From assembly GCF_029227915.1 (NCBI RefSeq), contig NC_079876.1, forward strand, positions 9,984,001 through 10,048,000: a stretch of 64,000 nt of DNA, given 5' to 3'. This DNA comes from Hydractinia symbiolongicarpus (lineage: Eukaryota > Cnidaria > Hydrozoa > Anthoathecata > Hydractiniidae). The position numbers were made by a program, and so were the translations under genes. Shown here one piece after another: positions 1 through 11,170 of the stretch. Numbering within the stretch: position 1 is the first letter of the stretch; each line of letters opens with the position of its first letter. The notes under the pieces were generated by a model. That model saw nothing but the letters and a program-made list of their open reading frames with translations. It was not told where the DNA came from and did no database searches.

Positions 1-210
1 TATAATCGCTGAGTTCCGGCAATCACGTCAAATTAAGAAGAATGTTATTTCTTGGAGTCCAATTGTCTCATTTATCATAATTATCAGGTTGCAGTCCAAA
101 GTTAGTTCAATTAAGTCCCATAGTCAATCGTTTCATTGTTAAAAGCGATGCAACCTAGTAATATCAGAAAAATATCGCTAAATGCATGTTGGTACGAATA
201 GGTGACCCAA

Positions 211-251
211 CCGTTGTAACTCAAACGGACTGACACCGTTAGAAAGTCAGT
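211..251. repeat. Two consecutive inverted repeats inside the monomer
   Basis: CCGTT (211-215) pairs with AACGG (224-228) across an 8-nt loop. Directly after it, ACTGAC (229-234) pairs with GTCAGT (246-251) across an 11-nt loop. Both stems are intact in many monomers. In subtypes with GTCAATG the second stem has a mismatch, and in subtypes with AAACGAACTG or CCGCTG the first is weakened. This makes the structure a subtype character rather than a strictly conserved one. No function can be read from the sequence alone. Confidence 0.6.
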
Positions 252-354
252 GAAATGTAGTATTTAAAACTGTCTCTATTACTTCAGCGCGCGCTACCGG
301 CTAGGATGGGTCCCACAGTAAGAAATGACTCATTAATCTAAATTTTTTAAAGAA

Positions 355-369
355 GTGCTACCACAGCGC
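355..369. repeat. Conserved short inverted repeat present once per monomer
   Basis: The motif has a 5-bp stem (GCGCT paired with AGCGC) around the 5-nt loop ACCAC. This copy has GTGCT on the left arm, which still allows a G-T pair; canonical copies lie at 727-741 and 1101-1115. Other variants include ACGCT (4084), a CTACTAC loop (27557, 29423) and GGGCT (63311). It sits directly after the A/T tract and is among the best-kept parts of the unit. A protein-binding or cruciform role is possible, but nothing here proves it. Confidence 0.7.
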
Positions 370-726
370 CCAGTGTAATCGCTGAGTTCCGGCAATCATG
401 TCAAATTAGGAGAATGTTATTTCTTGGAATCCAATTTTCTCATTTATCACATTTATCAGGTCACAGTCCAAAGTTAGTTCAGTTAAGTCCCACAGTCAAT
501 CGTTTCACTGTTAAAAGCGATGCAACCTAGTAATATCAGATAAATATCGCTAAATACATGTTGGTACGAATATGTGACCCAACCGTTGTAACCCAAACGA
601 ACTGACACCGCTACAAAGTCAATGAAATGTAGTTTTTGAAACTGTCGCTATTTCTTTAGTGCGTGATAACGGCTACGATTGGTCCCACAGTAAAAAATGA
701 CTTATTAATCTAAATTTTTAAATGAA
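355..726 (+). repeat. Representative satellite monomer (372 bp, dyad to dyad)
   Basis: This unit serves as reference for the array. In order it holds: the GC-rich dyad (355-369); a conserved block reading TAATCGCTGAGTTCCGGCAA (375-394); a variable box near 430-460 that defines subtypes; a first GTCCCACAGT decamer (488-497); a conserved stretch through TATCGCTAAATACATG; the block GTGACCCAACCG with its downstream inverted repeats; the GC-rich segment near 655-675; a second GTCCCACAGT (682-691); and an A/T tract leading into the next dyad. Length is close to twice a 186-bp nucleosome repeat, a common satellite size class; nucleosome phasing is an inference. The unit boundary is arbitrary because no flanking non-repeat DNA is visible. 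Confidence 0.9.
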
Positions 727-1119
727 GCGCTACCACAGCGCCCAGTGTAATCCCTGAGTTCCGGCAATCATGTCAAATTAAGAAGAATGTTATTTCTTGG
801 AGTCCAATTTTTTTCATTTATCACATTTATCAGGTCACAGTCCAAAGTTAGTTCAATTAAGTCCCACAGTCAATCGTTTCACTGCTGAAAGCGATGCAAC
901 CTAGTAATATCAGATAAATATCGCTAAATACATGTTGGTACGAATATGTGACCCAACCGTTGAAACTCAAACGGACTGACACCGTTAGAAAGTCAGTGAA
1001 ATGTAGTATTTGAAACTGTCTATATTACATCAGCGCGCGCTAACGGCTAGGATTTGTCTCACAGTAAAGAATGACTTATTTATCTAAATTTTTAAATGAA
1101 GCGCTACCACAGCGCCCGG

Positions 1120-2238
1120 TATAATCGCTGAGTTCCGGCAATCACGTCAAATTAAGAAGAATGTTATTTCTTGGAGTCCAATTGTCTCATTTATCATAAT
1201 TATCAGGTTGCAGTCCAAAGTTAGTTCAATTAAGTCCCACAGTCAATCGTTTCATTGTTAAAAGCGATGCAACCTAGTAATATCAGAAAAATATCGCTAA
1301 ATGCATGTTGGTACGAATAGGTGACCCAACCGTTGTAACTCAAACGGACTGACACCGTTAGAAAGTCAGTGAAATGTAGTATTTAAAACTGTCTCTATTA
1401 CTTCAGCGCGCGCTACCGGCTAGGATGGGTCCCACAGTAAGAAATGACTCATTAATCTAAATTTTTTAAAGAAGTGCTACCACAGCGCCCAGTGTAATCG
1501 CTGAGTTCCGGCAATCATGTCAAATTAGGAGAATGTTATTTCTTGGAATCCAATTTTCTCATTTATCACATTTATCAGGTCACAGTCCAAAGTTAGTTCA
1601 GTTAAGTCCCACAGTCAATCGTTTCACTGTTAAAAGCGATGCAACCTAGTAATATCAGATAAATATCGCTAAATACATGTTGGTACGAATATGTGACCCA
1701 ACCGCTGTAACTCAAACGGACTGACACCGTTAGAAAGTCAATGAAATGTAGTTTTTGAAACTGTCGCTATTTTTTTAGTGCGTGATAACGGCTAGGATTG
1801 GTCCCACAGTAAAAAATGACTTATTAATCTAAATTTTTAAATGAAGCGCTACCACAGCGCCCAGTGTAATCCCTGAGTTCCGGCAATCATGTTAAATTAA
1901 GAAGAATGTTATTTCTTGGAGTCCAATTTTTTTCATTTATCACATTTATCAGGTCACAGTCCAAAGTTAGTTCAATTAAGTCCCACAGTCAATCGTTTCA
2001 CTGCTGAAAGCGATGCAACCTAGTAATATCAGATAAATATCGCTAAATACATGTTGGTACGAATATGTGACCCAAACGTTGAAACTCAAACGGACTGACA
2101 CCGTTAGAAAGTCAGTGAAATGTAGTATTTGAAACTGTCTATATTACTTCAGCGCGCGCTAACGGCTAGGATTTGTCTCACAGTAAAGAATGACTTATTT
2201 ATCTAAATTTTTAAATGAAGCGCTACCACAGCGCCCGG
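1120..2238 (+). repeat. 3-mer higher-order repeat, copy 2 of 3 (1,119 bp)
   Basis: This copy begins with the same TATAATCGCTGAG as position 1, exactly 1,119 bp later, and keeps the same order of three subtypes. It shares CCGCTGTAAC and the GTTAAATTAAG variant (near 1891) with copy 3 but not copy 1. Copies 2 and 3 are thus the closest pair and probably come from the latest duplication step here. Confidence 0.93.
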
Positions 2239-3357
2239 TATAATCGCTGAGTTCCGGCAATCACGTCAAATTAAGAAGAATGTTATTTCTTGGAGTCCAA
2301 TTGTCTCATTTATCATAATTATCAGGTTGCAGTCCAAAGTTAGTTCAATTAAGTCCCACAGTCAATCGTTTCATTGTTAAAAGCGATGCAACCTAGTAAT
2401 ATCAGAAAAATATCGCTAAATGCATGTTGGTACGAATAGGTGACCCAACCGTTGTAACTCAAACGGACTGACACCGTTAGAAAGTCAGTGAAATGTAGTA
2501 TTTAAAACTGTCTCTATTACTTCAGCGCGCGCTACCGGCTAGGATGGGTCCCACAGTAAGAAATGACTCATTAATCTAAATTTTTTAAAGAAGTGCTACC
2601 ACAGCGCCCAGTGTAATCGCTGAGTTCCGGCAATCATGTCAAATTAGGAGAATGTTATTTCTTGGAATCCAATTTTCTCATTTATCACATTTATCAGGTC
2701 ACAGTCCAAAGTTAGTTCAGTTAAGTCCCACAGTCAATCGTTTCACTGTTAAAAGCGATGCAACCTAGTAATATCAGATAAATATCGCTAAATACATGTT
2801 GGTACGAATATGTGACCCAACCGCTGTAACTCAAACGGACTGACACCGTTAGAAAGTCAATGAAATGTAGTTTTTGAAACTGTCGCTATTTCTTTAGTGC
2901 TTGATAACGGCTAGGATTGGTCCCACAGTAAAAAATGACTTATTAATCTAAATTTTTAAATGAAGCGCTACCACAGCGCCCAGTGTAATCCCTGAGTTCC
3001 GGCAATCATGTTAAATTAAGAAGAATGTTATTTCTTGGAGTCCAATTTTTTTCATTTATCACATTTATCAGGTCACAGTCCAAAGTTAGTTCAATTAAGT
3101 CCCACAGTCAATCGTTTCACTGCTGAAAGCGATGCAACCTAGTAATATCAGATAAATATCGCTAAATACATGTTGGTACGAATATGTGACCCAAACGTTG
3201 AAACTCAAACGGACTGACACCGTTAGAAAGTCAGTGAAATGTAGTATTTGAAACTGTCTATATTACTTCAGCGCGCGCTAACGGCTAGGATTTGTCTCAC
3301 AGTAAAGAATGACTTATTTATCTAAATTTTTAAATGAAGCGCTACCACAGCGCCCGG
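2239..3357 (+). repeat. 3-mer higher-order repeat, copy 3 of 3 (1,119 bp)
   Basis: The copy starts 1,119 bp after copy 2 and is nearly identical to it; one visible difference is GTGCTTGATAACGG against GTGCGTGATAACGG near 2898. A fourth start follows at 3358 but switches subtype within that monomer (GGTCGCAG, then CGAACTGACACCGCTAC), so the regular triplet ends there. Single further copies of the same triplet order lie at about 4831-5950 (first monomer chimeric) and 10051-11168. Confidence 0.93.
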
Positions 3358-5950
3358 TATAATCGCTGAGTTCCGGCAATCACGTCAAATTAAGAAGAAT
3401 GTTATTTCTTGGAGTCCAATTGTCTCATTTATCATAATTATCAGGTCGCAGTCCAAAGTTAGTTCAATTAAGTCCCACAGTCAATCGTTTCATTGTTAAA
3501 AGCGATGCAACCTAGTAATATCAGATAAATATCGCTAAATACATGTTGGTACGAATATGTGACCCAACCGTTGTAACCCAAACGAACTGACACCGCTACA
3601 AAGTCAATGAAATGTAGTTTTTGAAACTATCGTTATTTCTTCAGCGCGCGGCAACGGATAGGATTGGTCCCACAGTAAAGAATGACTTTTTTATCTTAAT
3701 TTTTAATTGAAGCGCTACCACAGCGCCTTGTGTAATCCCTGAGTTTCGGCAGTCATGTCAAATTAAGAAGAATGTTATTTCTTGGAGTCCAATTGTCTCA
3801 ATTTCACATTTTTAAGGTCACAGTCCATAATCAGTTCAATTAAGACCCACAGTCAATCGTTTCATTGTTAAAAGCGATGCACCCTAGTAATATCAAAAAA
3901 AATATCGCTAAATACATGTTGGTACGAATATGTGACCCAACCGTTATAACTCAAACGGACTGAACCGTTAGAAAGTCAATGAAATGTAGTTTTTGAAACT
4001 GTCGCTATTTCTTCAGCGCGCGATAACGGCTAGGATTGGTCCCACAGTAAAAAATGACTTATTAATATAAATTTTTAAATGAAACGCTACCACAGCGCCC
4101 AGTGTAATCGCTGAGTTCCGGCAATCATGTCAAATTAAGAAGAATGTTATTTCTTGGACTCCAATTGTCTCACTTTCACATTTTTAAGGTCACAGTCCAT
4201 AATCAGTTCAATTAAGTCCCACTGTCAATCGTTTCATTGTTAAAAGCGATGCAACCTAGTAATATCAGAAAAATATCGCTAAATACATGTTGGTACGAAT
4301 ATGTGACCAAACCGTTATAACTCAAACGGACTGACACCGTTAGAAAGTCAGTTAAATGTGGTATTTAAAACTGTCTCTATTACTTCAGCGCGGATGGGTC
4401 CCACAGTAAAAAATGACTTTTTTATCTTAAATTTTATTTGAAGCGCTACCACAGCGCCTAGTGTAATCGCTGAGTTTCGGCAGTCATGTCAAATTAGGAA
4501 GAATGTTGTTTCTTGGAGTCCAATTGTCTCACTTATAACATTTATAAGGTCACAGACCAAAATCAGTTCTATTATGTGCCACAGTCAATCGTTTCACTGT
4601 TAAAAGCAATGCACCATAGTATTATCAGAAAAATATCGCTAAATACATGTTGGTACGAATAGGTGACCCAACCGTTGTAACTAAAACGGACTGACACCGT
4701 TAGAAAGTCAGTAAAATGTAGTATTTGAAACTGTCTCTGTTACTTCAACGCGCGCTAACGGCTAGGATTGGTCCCACAGTAAAAATGACTTATTAATCTA
4801 AATTTTTAAATGAAGCGCTACCACAGCGCCCAGTGTAATCGCTGAGTTCCGGCAATCATGTCAAATTAAGAAGAATGTTATTTCTTGGAGTCCAATTTTT
4901 TTCATTTATCACATTTATCAGGTCACAGTCCAAAGTTAGTTCAGTTAAGTCCCACAGTCAATCGTTTCACTGTTAAAAGCGATGCAACCTAGTAATATCA
5001 GATAAATATCGCTAAATACATGTTGGTACGAATATGTGACCCAACCGCTGTAACTCAAACGGACTGACACCGTTAGAAAGTCAATGAAATGTAGTTTTTG
5101 AAACTGTCGCTATTTCTTTAGTGCGTGATAACGGCTAGGATTGGTCCCACAGTAAAAAATGACTTATTAATCTAAATTTTTAAATGAAGCGCTACCACAG
5201 CGCCCAGTGTAATCCCTGAGTTCCGGCAATCATGTCAAATTAAGAAGAATGTTATTTCTTGGAGTCCAATTTTTTTCATTTATCACATTTCTCAGGTCAC
5301 AGTCCAAAGTTAGTTCAATTAAGTCCCACAGTCAATCGTTTCACTGCTGAAAGCGAGGCAACCTAGTAATATCAGATAAATATCGCTAAATACATGTTGG
5401 TACGAATATGTGACCCAACCGTTGAAACTCAAACGGACTGACACCGTTAGAAAGTCAGTGAAATGTAGTATTTGAAACTGTCTATATTACATCAGCGCGC
5501 GCTAACGGCTAGGATTTGTCTCACAGTAAAGAATGACTTATTTATTTAAATTTTTAAATGAAGCGCTACCACAGCGCCCGGTATAATCGCTGAGTTCCGG
5601 CAATCACGTCAAATTAAGAAGAATGTTATTTCTTGGAGTCCAATTGTCTCATTTATCATAATTATCAGGTCGCAGTCCAAAGTTAGTTCAATTAAGTCCC
5701 ACAGTCAATCGTTTCATTGTTAAAAGCGATGCAACCTAGTAATATCAGAAAAATATCGCTAAATGCATGTTGGTACGAATAGGTGACCCAACCGTTGTAA
5801 CTCAAACGGACTGACACCGTTAGAAAGTCAGTGAAATCTAGTATTTGAAACTGTCTCTATTACTTCAACGCGCGCTAACGGCCAGGATTGGTCCCACAGT
5901 AAAAATGACTTATTAATCTAAATTTTTAAATGAAGCGCTACCACAGCGCC
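3358..5950 (+). repeat. Mixed monomers between HOR blocks, with one 359-bp unit
   Basis: Seven monomers lie here. Those at about 3727-4800 carry divergent boxes (TCACTTTCACATTTTTAAGG with GTCCATAATCAG, and TTATAACATTTATAAGG with GACCAAAATCAG). The run 3727-4440 recurs at 8187-8910, a 4,460-bp offset, which is 12 monomers minus the 13 bp missing from one unit. From 4831 the order returns to the first 3-mer. No gene or non-satellite insert is present. Confidence 0.85.
4084..4442 (+). repeat. Shortened monomer (359 bp) with 13-bp deletion
   Basis: Dyad spacing drops to 359 bp. The loss is near 4390: the text reads CTTCAGCGCGGATGGGTCCC where related units have 13 extra bases containing GCGCTACCGGCTAG between CAGCGC and GATGGG. 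Short GC-rich repeats flank the gap, so replication slippage or short-homology deletion fits. The related unit at 8545 keeps the full segment, so the loss is private to this copy. Confidence 0.85.
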
Positions 5951-7068
5951 CAGTGTAATCGCTGAGTTCCGGCAATCATGTCAAGTTAAGAAGAATGTTA
6001 CTTCTTGGAGTCCAATTTTTTTCATTTATCACATTTATCAGGTCACAGTCCAAAGTTAGCTCAGTTAAGTCCCACAGCCAATCGTTTCACTGTTAAAAAC
6101 GATGCAACCTAGTAATATCAGATAAATATCGCTAAATACATGTTGGTACGAATATGTGACCCAACCGTTGAAACTTAAACGGACTGACACCGTTAGAAAG
6201 TCAGTGAAATGTAGTATTTGAAACTGTCTCTATTACTTCAGCGCGCGCTACCGGCTAGGATTGGTTCCACAGTAAGAAATGACTCATTAATCTAAATTTT
6301 TTAAAGAAGTGCTACCACAGCGCCCAGTGTAATCGCTGAGTTCCGCCAATCATGTCAAATTAAGAGAATGTTATTTCTTGGAATCAAATTTTCTCATTTA
6401 TCACATTTATCAGGTCACAGTCCAAAGTTAGTTCAATTAAGTCCCACAGTCAATCGTTTCATTGTTAAAAGCGATGCAACCTAGTAATATCAGAAAAATA
6501 TCGCTAAATACATGTTGGTACAAATAGGTGACCCAACCGTTGTAACTCAAACGAACTGACACCGCTACAAAATCAATGAAATGTAGTTTTTGAAACTATC
6601 GTTATTTCTTCAGCGCGCGGCAACGGATAGGATTGGTCCCACAGTAAAGAATGACTTATTTATCTAAATTTTTAAATGAAGCGCTACCACAGCGCCCAGT
6701 ATAATCGCTGATTTCCGGCAATCACGTCAAATTAAGAAGAATGTTATTTATTGGAGTCCAATTTTCTCATTTATCATATTTATCAGGTCGCAGTCCAAAG
6801 TTAGTTCAATTAAGTCCCACAGTCAATCGTTTCATTGTTAAAAGCGATGCAACCTAGTAATATCAGAAAAATATCGCTAAATACATGTTGGTACGAATAT
6901 GTGACCCAACCGTTATAACTCAAACGGACTGAACCGTTAGAAAGTCAATGAAATGTAGTTTTTGAAACTGTCGCTATTTCTTCAGCGCGCGATAACGGCT
7001 AGGATTGGTCCCACAGTAAAAAATGACTTATTAATCTAAATTTTTAAATGAAGCGCTACCACAGCGCC
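5951..7068 (+). repeat. 3-mer HOR pair, copy 1 (1,118 bp)
   Basis: The order is a CAGTTAAGTCCCACAGCC/TTAAAAACGATG monomer, then one with TTCCGCCAATCATG, then one with CAGTATAATCG and TTTATTGGAG. Matching marks lie 1,118 bp downstream. Similarity to the next copy is clear to about 6890; after that the two use different subtypes (CCGTTATAACTC with GACTGAACCG here, CCGTTGAAACTC with GACTGACACCG at 8025). The duplication breakpoint is therefore near 6890-6900. Confidence 0.85.
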
Positions 7069-8185
7069 CAGTGTAATCGCTGAGTTCCGGCAACCATGTC
7101 AAATTAAGAAGAATGTTATTTCTTGGAGTCCAATTTTTTTCATTTATCACATTTATCAGGTCACAGTCCAAAGTTAGCTCAGTTAAGTCCCACAGCCAAT
7201 CGTTTCACTGTTAAAAACGATGCAACCTAGTAATATCAGATAAATATCGCTAAATACATGTTGGTACGAATATGTGACCCAACCGTTGAAACTTAAACGG
7301 ACTGACACCGTTAGAAAGTCAGTGAAATGTAGTATTTGAAACTGTCTCTATTACTTCAGCGCGCGCTACCGGCTAGGATTGGTCCCACAGTAAGAAATGA
7401 CTCATTAATCTAAATTTTTTAAAGAAGTGCTACCACAGCGCCCAGTGTAATCGCTGAGTTCCGCCAATCATGTCAAATTAGGAGAATGTTATTTGTTGGA
7501 ATCCAATTTTCTCATTTATCACATTTATCAGGTCACAGTCCAAAGTTAGTTCAATTAAGTCCCACAGTCAATCGTTTCATTGTTAAAAGCGATGCAACCT
7601 AGTAATATCAGAAAAATATCGCTAAATACATGTTGGTACAAATAGGTGACCCAACCGTTGTAACTCAAACGAACTAACACCGCTACAAAATCAATGAAAT
7701 GTAGTTTTTGAAACTATCGTTATTTCTTCAGCGCGCGGCAACGGATAGGATTGGTCCCACAGTAAAGAATGACTTATTTATCTAAATTTTTAAATGAAGC
7801 GCTACCACAGCGCCCAGTATAATCGCTGAGTTCCGGCAATCACGTCAAATTAAGAAGAATGTTATTTATTGGAGTCCAATTTTCTCATTTATCATATTTA
7901 TCAGGTCGCAGTCCAAAGTTAGTTCAATTAAGTCCCACAGTCAATCGTTTCATTGTTAAAAGCGATGCAACCTAGTAATATCAGAAAAATATCGCTAAAT
8001 ACATGTTGGTGCGAATAGGTGACCCAACCGTTGAAACTCAAACGGACTGACACCGTTGGAAAGTCAGTGAAATGTAGTATTTGAGACTGTCTCTATTTCT
8101 TCAGCGCGCGCTAACGGCTAGGATTGGTCCCACAGTAAAACATGACTTTTTTATCTTAATTTTTAATTGAAGCGCTACCACAGCG
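7069..8185 (+). repeat. 3-mer HOR pair, copy 2 (about 1,117 bp)
   Basis: This repeats 5951 onward at 1,118-bp offset, sharing ACTTAAACGG, TTCCGCCAATC and TTATTGGAGTCC. Small private changes include GGCAACCATG near 7090 and GAACTAACACCG near 7672. The last monomer switches subtype (GAGACTGTCTCTATTTC near 8083) and leads into the 8187 block that resembles 3727. Confidence 0.83.
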
Positions 8186-11170
8186 CCTTGTGTAATCCCT
8201 GAGTTTCGGCAGTCATGTCAAATTAAGAAGAATGTTATTTCTTGGAGTCCAATTGTCTCACTTTCACATTTTTAAGGTCACAGTCCATAATCAGTTCAAT
8301 TAAGACCCACAGTCAATCGTTTCATTGTTAAAAGTGATGCACCCTAGTAATATCAAAAAAAATATCTCTAAATACATGTTGGTACGAATATGTGACCCAA
8401 CCGTAATAACTCAAACGGACTGAACCGTTAGAAAGTCAATGAAATGTAGTTTTTTGAAACTGTCGCTATTTCTTCAGCGCGCGATAACGGCTAGGATTGG
8501 TCCCACAGTAAAAAATGACTTATTAATCTAAATTTTTAAATGAAACGCTACCACAGCGCCCAGTGTAATCGCTGAGTTTCGGCAATCATGTCAAATTAAG
8601 TAGAATGTTATTTCTTGGACTCCAATTGTCTCACTTTCACATTTTTAAGGTCACAGTCCATAATCAGTTCAATTAAGTCCCACTGTCAATCGTTTCATTG
8701 TTAAAAGCGATGGAACCTAGTATTATCAGAAAAATATCGCTAAATACATGTTGGTACGAATATGTGACCAAACCGTTATAACTCAAACGGACTGACACCG
8801 TTAGAAAGTCAGTTAAATGTAGTATTTGAAACTGTCTCTATTACTTCAGCGCGCGATAACGGCTAGGATTGGTCCCACAGTAAAAAATGACTTTTTTATC
8901 TTAATTTTTATTTGAAGCGCTACCACAGAGCCTAGTGTAATCGCTGAGTTTCGGCAGTCATGTCAAATTAAGAAGAATGTTATTTCTTGGAGTCCAATTG
9001 TCTCACTTATAACATTTATAAGGTCACAGACCAAAATCAGTTCAATTATGTGCCACAGTCAATCGTTTCACTGTTAAAAGCAATGCACCATAGTAATATC
9101 AAAAAAACATCGCTAAATACATGTTGGTACGAATATGTGACACAAACGTAATAACTCAAACGGACTGAACCGTTAGAAAGTCAATGAAATGTAGTTTTTG
9201 AAACTGTCGCTATTTCATCAGCACGCGATAACGGCTAGGATAGGTTCCACAGTAAAAACGACCTATTAATCTAAATTTTTAAATGAAGCGCTACTACAGC
9301 GCCCAGTGTAATCGCTGAGTTCCGGCAATCATTTCAAATTAAGAAGAATGTTATTTCTTAGAGTCCAATTTTTTTCATTTATCACATTTATTAGGTCACA
9401 GTCCAAAGTTAGTTCAATTAAGTCCCACAGTCAATCGTTTCATTGTTAAAAGCGATGCAACCTAGTAATATCAGAAAAATATCGCTAAATACATGTTGGT
9501 ACGAATAGGTGACCCAACCGTTGTAACTCAAACGGACTGACACCGTTAGAAAGTCAGTGAAATGTAGTATTTGAAACTGTCTCTATTACTTCAACGCGCG
9601 CTAACGGCTAGGATTGGTCCCACAGTAAAAATGACTTATTAATTTAAATTTTTAAATGAAGCGCTACCACAGCGCCCAGTGTAATCGCTGAGTTCCAGCA
9701 ATCATGTCAAATTAAGAAGAATGTTATTTCTTGGAGTCCAATTTTTTTCATTTATCACATTTATCAGGTCACAGTCCAAAGTTAGTTCAGTTAACTCCCA
9801 CAGCCAATCGTTTCACTGTTAAAAACGATGCAACCTAGTAATATCAGATGAATATCGCTAAATACATGTTGGTACGAATATGTGACCCAACCGTTGAAAC
9901 TTAAACGGACTGACACCGTTAGAAAGTCAGTAAAATGTAGTATTTGAAACTGTCTCTATTACTTCAGCGCGCGCTACCTGCTAGGATTGGTCCCACAGTA
10001 AGAAATGATTCATTAATCTAAATTTTTTAAAGAAGTGCTACCACAGCGCCCAGTGTAATCGCTGAGTTCCGGCAATCATGTCAAATTAGGAGAATGTTAT
10101 TTCTTGGAATCCAATTTTCTCATTTATCACATTTATCAGGTCACAGTCCAAAGATAGTTCAGTTAAGTCTCACAGTCAATCGTTTCACTGTTAAAAGCGA
10201 TGCAACCTAGTAATATCAGATAAATATCGCTAAATACATGTTGGTACGAATATGTGACCCAACTGCTGTAACTCAAACGGACTGACACCGTTAGAAAGTC
10301 AATGAAATGTAGTTTTTGAAACTGTCGCTATTGCTTTAGTGCGTGATAACGGCTAGGATTGGTCCCACAGTAAAAAATGACTTATTATTCTAAATTCTTA
10401 AATGAAGCGCTACCACAGCGCCCAGTGTAATCCCTGAGTTCCGGCAATCATGTCAAATTAAGAAGAATGTTATTTCTTGGAGTCCAATTTTTTTCATTTA
10501 TCACATTTATCAGGTCACAGTCCAATGTTAGTTCAATTAAGTCCCACAGTCAATCGTTTTACTGCTGAAAGCGATGCAACCTACTAATATCAGATAAATA
10601 TCGCTAAATACATGTTGGTACGAATATGTGACCCAACCGTTGAAACTCAAACCGACTGACACCGTTAGAAAGTCAGTGAAATGTAGTATTTGAAACTGTC
10701 TATATTACTTCAGCGTGCGCTAACGGCTAGGATTTGTCTCGCAGTAAAGAATGACTTATTTATCTAAATTTTTAAATGAAGCGCTACCACAGCGCCCGGT
10801 ATAATCGCTGAGTTCCGGCAATCACGTCAAATTAAGAAGAATGTTATTTCTTGGAGTCTAATTGTCTCATTTATCATAATTATCAGGTCGCAGTCCAAAG
10901 TTAGTTCAATTAAGTCCCACAGTCAATCGTTTCATTGTTAAAAGCGATGCAACCTAGTAATATCAGAAAAATATCGCTAAATACATGTTGGTACGAATAT
11001 GTGACCCAACCGTTGTAACTCAAACGGACTGACACCGTTAGAAAGTCAGTGAAATGTAGTATTTGAAACTGTCTCTATTACTTCAACGGGCGCTAACGGC
11101 TAGGATTGGTCCCACAGTAAAAATGACTTATTAATCTAAATTTTTAAATGAAGCGCTACCACAGCGCCCA
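8186..11170 (+). repeat. Mixed monomers, no gene
   Basis: Eight monomers lie here. The first part (8187-9290) repeats the divergent subtypes of 3727-4800, including the TTATAACATTTATAAGG box near 9007. The unit at about 9303 has the CATTTCAAATT and TTCTTAGAGTCC marks that later become frequent at 45-63 kb. From 10051 to 11168 one copy of the first 3-mer order appears. I see nothing but satellite. Confidence 0.85.

Larger units (their letters stand above)
1..1119 (+). repeat. 3-mer higher-order repeat, copy 1 of 3 (1,119 bp)
   Basis: Three monomer subtypes in fixed order make the unit: one with TATAATCGCTGAG and a GGTTGCAG box, one with the GTGCTACC dyad and an AATTAGGAG box, and one with AATCCCTGAG. 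Dyad spacings are 372, 374 and 373 bp. This copy differs slightly from the next two, for example CCCAAACGAACTG and CCGCTACAA at about 591-616 where copies 2 and 3 read CTCAAACGGACTG and CCGTTAGAA. It is therefore the most diverged of the three. Confidence 0.93.

Noticed and set aside
181-260. CENP-B box
   Set aside because: I looked for the known core (TTCG, then A and CGGG at fixed spacing) on both strands of the monomer. GGTTCGAATATG in some units has the TTCG but not the rest.
355-369. Rho-independent terminator at the GC-rich dyad
   Set aside because: The stem is only 5 bp, the T-rich tract lies upstream rather than after it, and there are no genes to terminate.
1120-1135. TATAAT-like promoter sequence in TATAATCGCTGAG
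   Set aside because: It recurs in one monomer subtype throughout the array, has no partner -35 element or gene downstream, and alternates with TGTAATCGCTGAG in other subtypes.
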